A stretch of 12,983 nucleotides of DNA from DATCVA01 sp036567205 (GCA_036567205.1 DATCVA010000120.1:1-12983), one strand, 5' to 3'; shown: positions 1-6,713, counted from the stretch's first letter. Program-made: numbers and translations. Notes: generated by a model not told the origin, from the sequence alone.

Positions 1-34
1 GCCGACAAAGTGCACGTTTGATCTAAAAATGGAA
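1..34. other. Left-edge spacer downstream of boxC
   Basis: These 34 bases follow the boxC TGA (35-37 on the minus strand). No terminator hairpin and no clear ribosome binding site is visible, so the sequence is compatible with continuation of a leftward box operon (boxB would be the usual neighbour), but nothing here proves it. Confidence 0.4.
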
Positions 35-1693
35 TCACACACGGTTCCAATCGAAACTGGCCTGTTCACCTTTACCGTATAGTTTGAGTGCACCTTTTTC
101 ACCAGCCGCATTAGGGCGGATGAATATCCAGTTCTGCCAAGCCGTCAGACGGCCAAATATGCGTGTCTCCATGGTTTCTTTCCCGCCGAAGCGCAGGTTC
201 GCCTCCAACCCGGTCAGGGCGTCAGGCGACAAAGCACGGCGCTCTTCAAGGGCCATACGAATTTCATCATCCCAATCGATGCTATCGAGCGCAAACGTTA
301 CCAGGCCAAGCTTTTCGGCGTCGGCGGCGGAAACCGGCTGCCCCACCGTTGCACGAATCGGCTCCAGGGCAGGATCTTCTTCGTAGAAACGGCGCTGGAG
401 CCGGCTTTGACCATTAACCATGGGATAAAAACCAAAGTTCAGTTCGGTCAGTGCAACTTGAGCGGGCGCCTGAAGCTCGGGATCGTCCAGCATGTAAGAG
501 CGATCGCACGCCAAAGCCACCTCGAACAGCGTACCGACAAAGCATGATCCGGCTTCGATCAAGGCAAACATGGAACGCGATGTGACATCGAGGCGGGCCA
601 GGGTACGACGCAACATGCCCAAGGTTTCACGGACGAACCAGTGATCCGCGTGCTTTTGCAAGGCGGCGTCCGCCGCCAGCACCTTGGCAGCATCGCCTTC
701 CGTCTTGAAGACCCACGTACCGATATCCAATTCGTTGGTGCGCAGCTGCAAAATTGCGTCGTCCAGTTCGCGCGCCATTTGCAACGGCCACCAGGCATCG
801 CCTTGCTTTAGAATCGCGTCGATGTCCTGTGCTACGTCCTCGCCCGGAGCGCGCACCGTCCAGCTTGCCAGACGCTGCTCTCTGTCTATCCGCACATCGA
901 CGTACTTATAGCTAAGGCCATTTTCATCATCCACGCGTTGCAGGGCCGACAACGCGACTCCTTTTGCACTGGCTGGACGGTCGCTGGCGCTGGCCAGTTC
1001 CTCGGCACGGCTTTGCACCCCCTCGACGAATTGCGCTGGCTTGATGACCTGGTCGACCAAACGCCAATCTTTGGCGCGCTGGCCACGCACACCTTCAACC
1101 AGAGTGCAGAAAATGTCGGCATAATCGTGCCGCACCTTGCGCTTATCGGTAACGCGAGTCAAACCGCCGGTGCCAGGCAATACACCCAACAGAGGAACCT
1201 CGGGAAGCGACACCGAAGAGGACCGATCGTCGATAAGCAGGATTTCGTCGCACGCCAAAGCAAGCTCGTAGCCGCCGCCGGCGCAAGCGCCGTTCAGGGC
1301 GGCGACAAATTTAAGCCCGCTATGGCGGCTGGAATCTTCGATGCCGTTGCGTGTCTCGTTCGTAAACTTACAGAAATTCACCTTCCAGGCATGGGACGAA
1401 AGCCCCAGCATGAAGATATTGGCGCCCGAGCAAAAAATACGGTCTTTAAGACTGGTAACCACCACCGTCCGCACTTCAGGATGTTCGAACCGGATCCGCT
1501 GCAATGCGTCGTGCAACTCGATATCGACACCCAGGTCGTAGGAGTTGAGCTTGAGCTTATAGCCGGGACGCAAACCGCCGTCTTCCGACACATCCATCGC
1601 CAGCGTCGCAACGGCGCCGTTGAACGATAAGGCCCAATGTTTGTACTGGCTAGGGTCCGTGCGAAACTCGACGCGGGAAACGGCTTGATTCAT
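35..1693 (-). CDS. boxC: BoxC, benzoyl-CoA-dihydrodiol lyase (2,3-epoxybenzoyl-CoA dihydrolase)
   Basis: The 552-residue product matches full-length BoxC, which opens the non-aromatic ring of 2,3-epoxybenzoyl-CoA with two waters, giving 3,4-dehydroadipyl-CoA semialdehyde and formate in the cytoplasm. It looks like a crotonase-superfamily protein with two crotonase-like halves. The first half has the acyl-CoA/oxyanion-hole segments CSGANIFML (88-96) and NGACAGGGYELALACDE (134-150), then LPEVPLLGVLPGTGG (163-177). The second half has a similar but degenerate segment, FVGTLFEVALACD (385-397). The start is well supported: AGGAGA sits 5 nt upstream of the ATG (plus-strand 1699-1704). The gene is transcribed leftward from a strong promoter at 1751-1779. 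boxB and boxA are expected beyond the left edge but are not seen. The family call is confident; domain limits are approximate. Confidence 0.95.
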   Translation of the reverse strand: MNQAVSRVEFRTDPSQYKHWALSFNGAVATLAMDVSEDGGLRPGYKLKLNSYDLGVDIELHDALQRIRFEHPEVRTVVVTSLKDRIFCSGANIFMLGLSSHAWKVNFCKFTNETRNGIEDSSRHSGLKFVAALNGACAGGGYELALACDEILLIDDRSSSVSLPEVPLLGVLPGTGGLTRVTDKRKVRHDYADIFCTLVEGVRGQRAKDWRLVDQVIKPAQFVEGVQSRAEELASASDRPASAKGVALSALQRVDDENGLSYKYVDVRIDREQRLASWTVRAPGEDVAQDIDAILKQGDAWWPLQMARELDDAILQLRTNELDIGTWVFKTEGDAAKVLAADAALQKHADHWFVRETLGMLRRTLARLDVTSRSMFALIEAGSCFVGTLFEVALACDRSYMLDDPELQAPAQVALTELNFGFYPMVNGQSRLQRRFYEEDPALEPIRATVGQPVSAADAEKLGLVTFALDSIDWDDEIRMALEERRALSPDALTGLEANLRFGGKETMETRIFGRLTAWQNWIFIRPNAAGEKGALKLYGKGEQASFDWNRV

Positions 1694-1727
1694 GTAAGTC
1701 TCCTAAACTTTTTATAGCGGAACGATA

Positions 1728-1752
1728 ATGCATGCAATAAGCATTGATGCAT
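1728..1752. promoter_or_regulatory. Imperfect palindrome with TGCA units at the boxC start region
   Basis: The stretch begins and ends with ATGCAT and has inner CAAT/ATTG symmetry. It contains TGCA at 1729-1732, 1733-1736 and 1748-1751. It covers the predicted transcription start of boxC (about 1744) and shares its right end with the -10 operator. It may be a third operator subsite. The spacing is not the regular N6, so the call is less sure than for the two upstream elements. Confidence 0.45.
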
Positions 1753-1761
1753 AATAATGCA
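1748..1761. promoter_or_regulatory. Candidate BoxR operator over the boxC -10 box (TGCA-N6-TGCA)
   Basis: The 14-bp element TGCATAATAATGCA consists of two TGCA tetramers separated by 6 bp. BzdR, the anaerobic paralogue of BoxR, and BoxR itself are described as recognising TGCA-based repeats of this type in Azoarcus. The element encloses the -10 hexamer of the boxC promoter, the position expected for a repressor relieved by benzoyl-CoA. Binding is an inference. Confidence 0.65.
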
Positions 1762-1779
1762 ACTTATTTTGGAGGTCAA
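1751..1779 (-). promoter_or_regulatory. Sigma-70 type promoter of boxC
   Basis: Read on the minus strand, the -35 box is TTGACC (plus 1774-1779, 5/6 to consensus), the spacer is exactly 17 bp, and the -10 box is TATTAT (plus 1751-1756, 5/6). Transcription would start near 1744, leaving a leader of about 50 nt with a good AGGAGA site before boxC. The -10 box lies between the two tetramers of a TGCA-N6-TGCA element, so a bound regulator would block it. Predicted from sequence only. Confidence 0.75.
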
Positions 1780-1811
1780 CAATAAAAATGCAGTTTTATG
1801 CACTTTTATTG
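1780..1811. promoter_or_regulatory. 32-bp palindrome with central TGCA-N6-TGCA, upstream of boxC -35
   Basis: Two 13-nt arms, 1780-1792 and 1799-1811, are reverse complements at 12 of 13 positions and surround a 6-nt centre. The inner four bases of each arm are TGCA (1789-1792 and 1799-1802), giving a second TGCA-N6-TGCA element immediately upstream of the boxC -35 box. It is very AT-rich apart from the TGCA units, which argues for a protein-binding site rather than a stable intrinsic terminator for boxR, although it does lie between boxR and boxC. Confidence 0.6.
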
Positions 1812-1844
1812 TTTGATACATAGCACACTCATTAATCGGCTAAC

Positions 1845-2771
1845 TTAAAGCGGTAAACCTGCCCCCTCCCGAATATGAGCCCGTAAACCGTCAAAACTTT
1901 GCTCCAGGGTTTTGTCGGTGGTGGAACAAATAAAATCGGCCTTTGAATAAAACGCTTCACGGCTTGCCAGAATACGTTTCAAGTCGGCCATGGCTTCATT
2001 GTTGCCGGCCATAGGACGAAAATCACCCTGCGCCATCACACGCGCCATGTGATCCTCGGGAGTCGCTTTGATCCATACCGTGTAGCAATGGGCCAGCATC
2101 AAATTCATGGTTGCAGGCTCGGAAACCAGCCCTCCCGGGGTGGCCAGCACCATCTCGGGATAAAGTTGCAGCGTCTCTTCAAGCGCTCTCTTTTCGTAGC
2201 GGCGATACGCCGTGGGCCCATACAAGCTATGAATTTCAAGGATCCCACAACCCGCGACCCGTTCGATTTCGGTACTGAGTTCGATAAACGGATAGCCGAT
2301 GTCCGCCGCCAGAAGACGCCCCAGCGTCGACTTTCCCGCCCCTCGCAAACCGATTAATGCAATTTGCTGCAGCTTGTTAGTTCCCACAGCCGCATCCTTG
2401 TCGGCAAACAATCCGGACAGCGCCTTGCGGGCCGTTTGCAGCTCTTGCTCGGAACGATTTTCAAGCAACTCGCGTATTAACAGCCATTCGGGCGTAGCCG
2501 TGGTTACATCGCCAACCAGTTCCGCCAGAACACAATTGAAAGCCTGGGCGATTTGCAGAAGCACCAGTATCGAGACATTGCCGATGCCCCGTTCCAAATT
2601 GGCCAGATGGCGCTCGGAGACGCTCGCTGCGCGCGCAAGTTCTTTACGCGTCATACCGCGCATGGCTCTAAGGCGCCGAACTCGTTCGCCCAACGAATTC
2701 AAATACGGATCCCGGCCAACTTCTGTGCTTAAAAGAGCCTCGGCGGTTCGTTCAAGTGCTTTATTATTCAT
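1845..2771 (-). CDS. boxR: BoxR, benzoyl-CoA-responsive transcriptional regulator
   Basis: This 308-residue cytoplasmic regulator has the architecture of BoxR/BzdR. An XRE-type helix-turn-helix spans about residues 27-86 (core LARAASVSERHLANLERG, 45-62). A linker follows, then a shikimate-kinase-like domain from about residue 134 with a Walker A GLRGAGKST (141-149), RRYE (190-193) and TPGG (211-214). In BoxR proteins this domain senses benzoyl-CoA rather than phosphorylating shikimate. Consistent with that, the shikimate-kinase Asp-x-Asp pair is replaced by E164 and S166. The ATG at 2771 has only a weak ribosome site. The gene is divergent from the DUF4863-led operon and upstream of boxC in the same direction. 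TGCA elements flank it on both sides, suggesting control of boxC, the right operon and itself. Confidence 0.93.
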   Translation of the reverse strand: MNNKALERTAEALLSTEVGRDPYLNSLGERVRRLRAMRGMTRKELARAASVSERHLANLERGIGNVSILVLLQIAQAFNCVLAELVGDVTTATPEWLLIRELLENRSEQELQTARKALSGLFADKDAAVGTNKLQQIALIGLRGAGKSTLGRLLAADIGYPFIELSTEIERVAGCGILEIHSLYGPTAYRRYEKRALEETLQLYPEMVLATPGGLVSEPATMNLMLAHCYTVWIKATPEDHMARVMAQGDFRPMAGNNEAMADLKRILASREAFYSKADFICSTTDKTLEQSFDGLRAHIREGAGLPL

Positions 2772-2800
2772 CCAGAAAAACCCTAAGGAAGCAGCAAAAG

Positions 2801-2814
2801 TGCATTATAGTGCT
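2801..2814. promoter_or_regulatory. Candidate BoxR operator shared by divergent promoters (TGCA-N6-TGCT)
   Basis: The element TGCATTATAGTGCT matches the TGCA-N6-TGCA pattern at seven of eight defined bases. It encloses the perfect boxR -10 box (2804-2809), and its right end touches the -35 box of the rightward promoter (2814-2819). One occupied site could therefore shut both promoters. Binding is inferred from the family, not shown. Confidence 0.55.
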
Positions 2815-2832
2815 TGACTATTCATAAGAAAA
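2804..2832 (-). promoter_or_regulatory. Candidate boxR promoter
   Basis: On the minus strand there is a perfect -10 hexamer TATAAT (plus 2804-2809). A 17-bp spacer separates it from a poor -35 TTTTCT (plus 2827-2832, 3/6). The predicted start would lie about 25-30 nt upstream of the boxR ATG. As at boxC, the -10 box lies within a TGCA-N6-TGC(T) element, which implies autorepression. Confidence 0.55.
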
Positions 2833-2842
2833 GCCCTAATTT
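2814..2842 (+). promoter_or_regulatory. Candidate promoter of the DUF4863-boxD-ligase-transporter operon
   Basis: The -35 box TTGACT (2814-2819, 5/6 to consensus) and -10 box TAATTT (2837-2842, 3/6 but with the key first T, A and last T) are separated by 17 bp. Transcription would begin near 2849, leaving a leader of roughly 70 nt before the ATG at 2922. No equally good promoter was seen in the later gaps of the operon. Confidence 0.5.
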
Positions 2843-2852
2843 TCAACTTATC

Positions 2853-2876
2853 GTCAGCGCTGCCGCATCTGCTGAC
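2853..2876. repeat. Short inverted repeat in the operon leader
   Basis: GTCAGC (2853-2858) and GCTGAC (2871-2876) form a perfect 6-bp inverted repeat around a 12-nt loop in the predicted 5' leader of the rightward operon. It could be a small hairpin or a site for another regulator. Repeats of this size occur by chance, so weight is low. Confidence 0.3.
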
Positions 2877-2921
2877 ATACGCAGTAAATAGAAGGCACCG
2901 GAAGACAAAGGATTGACGGCA

Positions 2922-3392
2922 ATGAGTAACCCAGAGGCATTTCAGCAGCTAATCAAAAACGTAACCGACACAATCGGCCAACGTACCCTTGATCCCGAAC
3001 TGCAAGCCGAACTTAATAAGCGGTTCCCGCATGGCGGCGACATGTACCAGCGCATATTTCAGGCCTGTAAAGACGGCATTGAACAAGGCTGGATGTGCAA
3101 GCACGAAGGCAATGGCATACGTTTCGGCCGCATTATCAAACCCACGGACGAGCTAAGCGGCTATTCGGTTGACGTCGTCGACATGCAGGATACAGCCGGT
3201 CCACACCACCGGCACCCGAACGGCGAAATCGATTTGATCATGCCGCTGGACGATACGGCCGAATTTGACGGCCATCCGGGCGGATGGCTGATATACGGCC
3301 CCGACTCCTCTCACAGCCCCACTGTAACCAAGGGCCGCGCCCTGATACTTTACCTTTTGCCACAAGGCAAAATCGAATTCACTCGAACCTGA
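2922..3392 (+). CDS. DUF4863 family protein with cupin-like metal motif
   Basis: This 156-residue protein has no signal peptide or membrane segment, so it is presumably cytoplasmic. It resembles the DUF4863 family, which includes 4-hydroxylaminobenzoate lyase (PnbB-type) annotations and is often seen in box clusters. The C-terminal half looks like a cupin fold: HRHPNGE gives H96-x-H98-x3-E102 (cupin motif 1), and G121-x5-P127 followed by H131 resembles motif 2, together a plausible 3-His/1-Glu metal site. I chose the ATG at 2922 because AAAGGA lies 9 nt before it; a TTG at 2913 in the same frame has no room for a ribosome site. It is first in the rightward operon. No nitrobenzoate gene is nearby, so a lyase role on hydroxylaminobenzoate is unlikely here. 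Its function in benzoate catabolism is unknown. Confidence 0.8.
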   Translation: MSNPEAFQQLIKNVTDTIGQRTLDPELQAELNKRFPHGGDMYQRIFQACKDGIEQGWMCKHEGNGIRFGRIIKPTDELSGYSVDVVDMQDTAGPHHRHPNGEIDLIMPLDDTAEFDGHPGGWLIYGPDSSHSPTVTKGRALILYLLPQGKIEFTRT

Positions 3393-3530
3393 TCAGCCCA
3401 TAGCACACGCCTGACATACCTATTGACCTACGCCCTAACCATGGCGCCGGCAACCACGGCCAGCCACCGGACGGCATGCTGTACTTACGCAAACGCTCGA
3501 CCACAGCACTACTTTATATCCAGAGAGACC

Positions 3531-5084
3531 ATGACCACACTACCTAACTACACGCAAGGGCAATGGCAAGAAAGCCAGGGGGCAGGAACAGCGCTGTTCG
3601 ATCCCGTTTTAGGCCATGAACTGGTTAGTGTCTGCGCCGAAGGGCTTGATGTCCATGCTGCGTTTGACTTTGCACGCACCAATGGCGGCCAGGCCTTAAG
3701 GCAACTCTCGTATTCGGAACGCGCAGGACTGCTTGCTCAAATAGCACAGGTGCTGCAAGCCAACCGCGACAAGTACTTTGATATTTCGCTGAAAAACTCG
3801 GGCACCGTGCAAAACGACAGCGCCGTCGATATTGACGGTGGTATTTACACTCTTTCTTACTATGCGAAACAAGGCAGCAAGCTAACCGCCCAAAACCTGC
3901 TCGTCGACGGAGCCGCCGATGGGCTGGCACGCGATAATGCGTTTGCAACGCAACATATCTACGTACCGACGCATGGCGTGGCCCTACTGATCAATGCCTT
4001 CAATTTCCCGTCCTGGGGTTTATGGGAAAAAGCGGCGCCGGCATTGTTGTCGGGGGTTCCGGTTGTGGTCAAACCGGCTACCGCGACGGCATGGCTGACA
4101 CATGAAATGGTTAAAGATGTAATCGATGCCAACATCCTTCCGGCTGGCGCGATCAGCCTGATCTGCGGACGCCCCGCCGGGCTGCTCGATGCGCTCGACT
4201 CCTTTGACGTCGTATCGTTTACCGGCTCGGCCGATACAGCAGCCGACCTTAGAAAACACCCAGGCATACTGAGTCAGGGGGTACGCTTCAACGCCGAAAC
4301 AGATAGCGTAAATTGCGCTCTGCTGGGCCCCGATGACGACAACGCCGCAACCGACCTGCTGGTACGTGAAGTGGTCCGCGAACTTACCGTCAAGTCGGGC
4401 CAGAAATGCACCGCCATCCGCCGCATTCTTGTGCCTCAGTCTCGTTACGATGCCGTTGCCCGGGCTTTGGCGGCAAAGCTGAAAACTGTTACGGTCGGCG
4501 ACCCGCGCAATCCCGAGGTGCGCATGGGCAGCCTGGTAAGCCGCCAGCAGTACAACGATGTGCTCGCCGGAATTGCAAAACTCTCGGCGCATTGCGACAT
4601 TTTGTTTAATGGGCGTCAGGAAACCACTATTCTTGCCGACACCGACACCGCCGCCTGCGTTGCGCCCATGCTGTTTGGAACCGGCGACCCCGACAACAAT
4701 ACGCTGGTGCATCATATTGAGGTATTTGGCCCGGTAGCCACATTAATGCCCTATCGCGACAGCGAACACGCTTTCGCCCTGGCCCGTCTTGGCATGGGCT
4801 CGCTGGTTGCGTCGGTGTATAGCGAAGACCCTGAGTTCATGGCCCTGGCGGCCGTGCAGCTTGCCGAAAGCCATGGACGGGTCCATCTTGTAAACAGCGA
4901 AGTGGCCAAAGTGCAAACCGGGCACGGTAATGTCATGCCACAATCGAACCATGGCGGCCCCGGACGGGCGGGCGGCGGCCAGGAACTGGGTGGCCTGCGG
5001 GCACTGAACTTCTATCATCGCCTTTCGGCCATACAGGGATCTCCCGCTATTTTGAATCGGCTGGCGCCTTCCCGGAACCCATAA
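3531..5084 (+). CDS. boxD: BoxD, 3,4-dehydroadipyl-CoA semialdehyde dehydrogenase
   Basis: This 517-residue aldehyde dehydrogenase oxidises the CoA-bound semialdehyde made by BoxC to 3,4-dehydroadipyl-CoA, with NADP+ in characterised homologues. It is related to the N-terminal dehydrogenase domain of PaaZ. Visible ALDH residues are NAFNFP with the catalytic Asn at 158, the cofactor Lys 181 in VVVKPAT, FTGS (230-233), the general base Glu 256 in NAET, and the nucleophile Cys 293 in SGQKCTAIRR. EVFGPV (397-402) is the usual late ALDH motif. An in-frame TTG at 3423 would add 36 residues unlike the family. The ATG at 3531 gives the normal length and follows a weak purine-rich site (AGAGAG). It lies 138 bp after the DUF4863 gene and 70 bp before the ligase. 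Confidence 0.93.
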   Translation: MTTLPNYTQGQWQESQGAGTALFDPVLGHELVSVCAEGLDVHAAFDFARTNGGQALRQLSYSERAGLLAQIAQVLQANRDKYFDISLKNSGTVQNDSAVDIDGGIYTLSYYAKQGSKLTAQNLLVDGAADGLARDNAFATQHIYVPTHGVALLINAFNFPSWGLWEKAAPALLSGVPVVVKPATATAWLTHEMVKDVIDANILPAGAISLICGRPAGLLDALDSFDVVSFTGSADTAADLRKHPGILSQGVRFNAETDSVNCALLGPDDDNAATDLLVREVVRELTVKSGQKCTAIRRILVPQSRYDAVARALAAKLKTVTVGDPRNPEVRMGSLVSRQQYNDVLAGIAKLSAHCDILFNGRQETTILADTDTAACVAPMLFGTGDPDNNTLVHHIEVFGPVATLMPYRDSEHAFALARLGMGSLVASVYSEDPEFMALAAVQLAESHGRVHLVNSEVAKVQTGHGNVMPQSNHGGPGRAGGGQELGGLRALNFYHRLSAIQGSPAILNRLAPSRNP

Positions 5085-5154
5085 ACAGACACGCAAATAA
5101 AACAAGAACAAGAACAACACCGAAACCGTAATGGTTATTTTTGGAGACACTCAA

Positions 5155-6711
5155 ATGCAAGCCGCCTGCCCCACCTCGCTAAACTATGCCAACCATCTTG
5201 CCCAGGCCAATGCGTCCAGACCGGGGAAACTTGCCTACATCGACGATCAGCGCTCGCTGAGCTATGGTCAGCTCGCAGAGCGTGTTGCGCGATTTTCCGG
5301 CCTTCTGAAAAACCTGGACGTGCGCCGCGAAGAACGTATTTTATTGCTGATGCACGACACAATCGACTGGCCGGTAGTGTTTTTGGGGGCTTTGCACGCG
5401 GGTGTAATACCTGTCGCCGTCAACACCTTGCTGACCCCGGACGACTATGCCTACATGGTGGCGCACAGCCGGTGTCAGGCTGTCTTTGTGTCGGCCCCGT
5501 TGCTGGGGAATCTGCAAACGGCGCTAAGCACCACCAAGCACGAAGTCAGACACATCGTCGTGTCGCAACCGGCGGCGCCCTTAGAAGGGAAATTGCTCGA
5601 TTTTGAAAGCCTGCTTTCAAAAGCGCCCACCCTGCCTTATGTGCCCACCGGAGCCGATGAAATCGCCTTCTGGCTTTACTCTTCGGGCTCGACAGGTCAG
5701 CCCAAAGGCGTTGTCCATACCCACGCCAATCTTTGGCACACAGCCGAACTTTACGGCAAACCAGTACTTGGTGTGAAAGAAAGCGATATTGTCTTTTCAG
5801 CCGCGAAGCTGTTTTTTGCATACGGGTTAGGCAATGGACTTACCTTCCCGCTTTCGGTTGGCGCTACGACCATCCTAATGGCTGAACGGCCCACTCCTGA
5901 TGCAGTATTCAAACGCCTCACCGAGCATAAGCCAACGGTATTTTGCGGCGTGCCTACGCTTTACGCCAGCATGTTGGCGTCGGGCAACCTTCCTGCCAAA
6001 GACCAGGTAGCGATGCGCGTATGCGCTTCAGCGGGCGAAGCCCTGCCCAAAGACCTGGGCGACCGGTTTACCCGCCAGTTCGGCTGCTACATTCTGGATG
6101 GCATCGGTTCGACGGAGATGCTTCATATTTTCCTGTCGAATCAAACCGGCGAAATTCGCTATGGCACGACCGGAAAACCCGTGCCCGGCTATGCGGTGGA
6201 CTTGCGCGACGATGACGGCCGGACGGTTCCTGTGGGAAGCATTGGCGACCTGTATATCAAAGGCCCCAGCGCCGCGCTGATGTACTGGAACAATCGCGCC
6301 AAATCGCTTGAAACTTATCTGGGGCCATGGCTAAAAAGCGGCGATAAATATATTTGCGATGAGGACGGCTACTACACCTATGCCGGACGCAGCGACGACA
6401 TGATCAAGGTCAGCGGCCAGTACGTGTCGCCTGTCGAAGTCGAGAACATCTTGTCCCAGCACGAAGCCGTGCTGGAAGCCGCCGTGATTGGCGTAGCTGA
6501 TGCCGACGGCCTGATCAAGACGACCGCCTATGTGGTATTGCGTTCGGGTAAAAGTCCCGACACCACTATCCAGACCGAGCTCCAGGCCTACGTCAAGGCA
6601 AACCTGGCCCCTTTTAAATACCCACGCACCATCTACTTCATCGACGACTTGCCCAAAACCGCAACAGGAAAAATCCAGCGCTTCCGCCTGCGCCAACGAG
6701 ACAATTCATAA
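5155..6711 (+). CDS. bclA: Benzoate-CoA ligase
   Basis: This 518-residue member of the ANL adenylating family activates benzoate with ATP and CoA to benzoyl-CoA, the entry step of the pathway. Motifs in order are the P-loop YSSGSTGQPKG (175-185), aromatic-acid pocket region KLFFAYGLGNGL (218-229), DGIGSTEMLHIF (315-326), SGDKY with Asp 397, YAGRSDDMIKVSGQYVSP (409-426), and PKTATGKIQR with catalytic Lys 506. The GSTEMLH motif and length match the benzoate-CoA ligase group; related hydroxy- or aminobenzoate ligases are possible alternatives. The start at 5155 is preferred because GGAG (5143-5146) lies 8 nt upstream. An earlier in-frame ATG at 5131 would add eight residues and absorb that ribosome site into the coding region. 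It is followed by the hydrolase gene after 2 bp. Confidence 0.93.
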   Translation: MQAACPTSLNYANHLAQANASRPGKLAYIDDQRSLSYGQLAERVARFSGLLKNLDVRREERILLLMHDTIDWPVVFLGALHAGVIPVAVNTLLTPDDYAYMVAHSRCQAVFVSAPLLGNLQTALSTTKHEVRHIVVSQPAAPLEGKLLDFESLLSKAPTLPYVPTGADEIAFWLYSSGSTGQPKGVVHTHANLWHTAELYGKPVLGVKESDIVFSAAKLFFAYGLGNGLTFPLSVGATTILMAERPTPDAVFKRLTEHKPTVFCGVPTLYASMLASGNLPAKDQVAMRVCASAGEALPKDLGDRFTRQFGCYILDGIGSTEMLHIFLSNQTGEIRYGTTGKPVPGYAVDLRDDDGRTVPVGSIGDLYIKGPSAALMYWNNRAKSLETYLGPWLKSGDKYICDEDGYYTYAGRSDDMIKVSGQYVSPVEVENILSQHEAVLEAAVIGVADADGLIKTTAYVVLRSGKSPDTTIQTELQAYVKANLAPFKYPRTIYFIDDLPKTATGKIQRFRLRQRDNS

Positions 6712-6713
6712 CC

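Noticed and set aside
938..1630. 230-codon open frame on the plus strand opposite boxC
   Set aside because: It lies wholly antisense to a well-supported boxC, has no recognisable domain or ribosome site, and its composition is what the reverse strand of a GC-rich gene gives.
1780..1811. Rho-independent terminator for boxR
   Set aside because: The palindrome is AT-rich with almost no GC in the stem, and it is built around the TGCA-N6-TGCA pattern next to the boxC promoter, so an operator is the better reading.
3423..3530. N-terminal extension of BoxD from a TTG at 3423
   Set aside because: The extra 36 residues do not resemble aldehyde dehydrogenases; the ATG at 3531 gives the normal family N-terminus and length. 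The 138-bp gap shows no TGCA element and no convincing promoter or terminator.
4020..4715. 231-codon open frame on the minus strand within boxD
   Set aside because: It is antisense to the aldehyde dehydrogenase gene with catalytic motifs intact; no family resemblance or start signal supports it.
5131..5154. Upstream ATG of the benzoate-CoA ligase gene
   Set aside because: The ribosome site GGAG (5143-5146) falls inside this extension and is correctly spaced for the ATG at 5155.
5085..5154. Repeated AACAAG units before the ligase gene as a regulatory repeat
   Set aside because: Three imperfect short A-rich units look like an unstructured leader favouring ribosome access; there is no evidence of a specific site.
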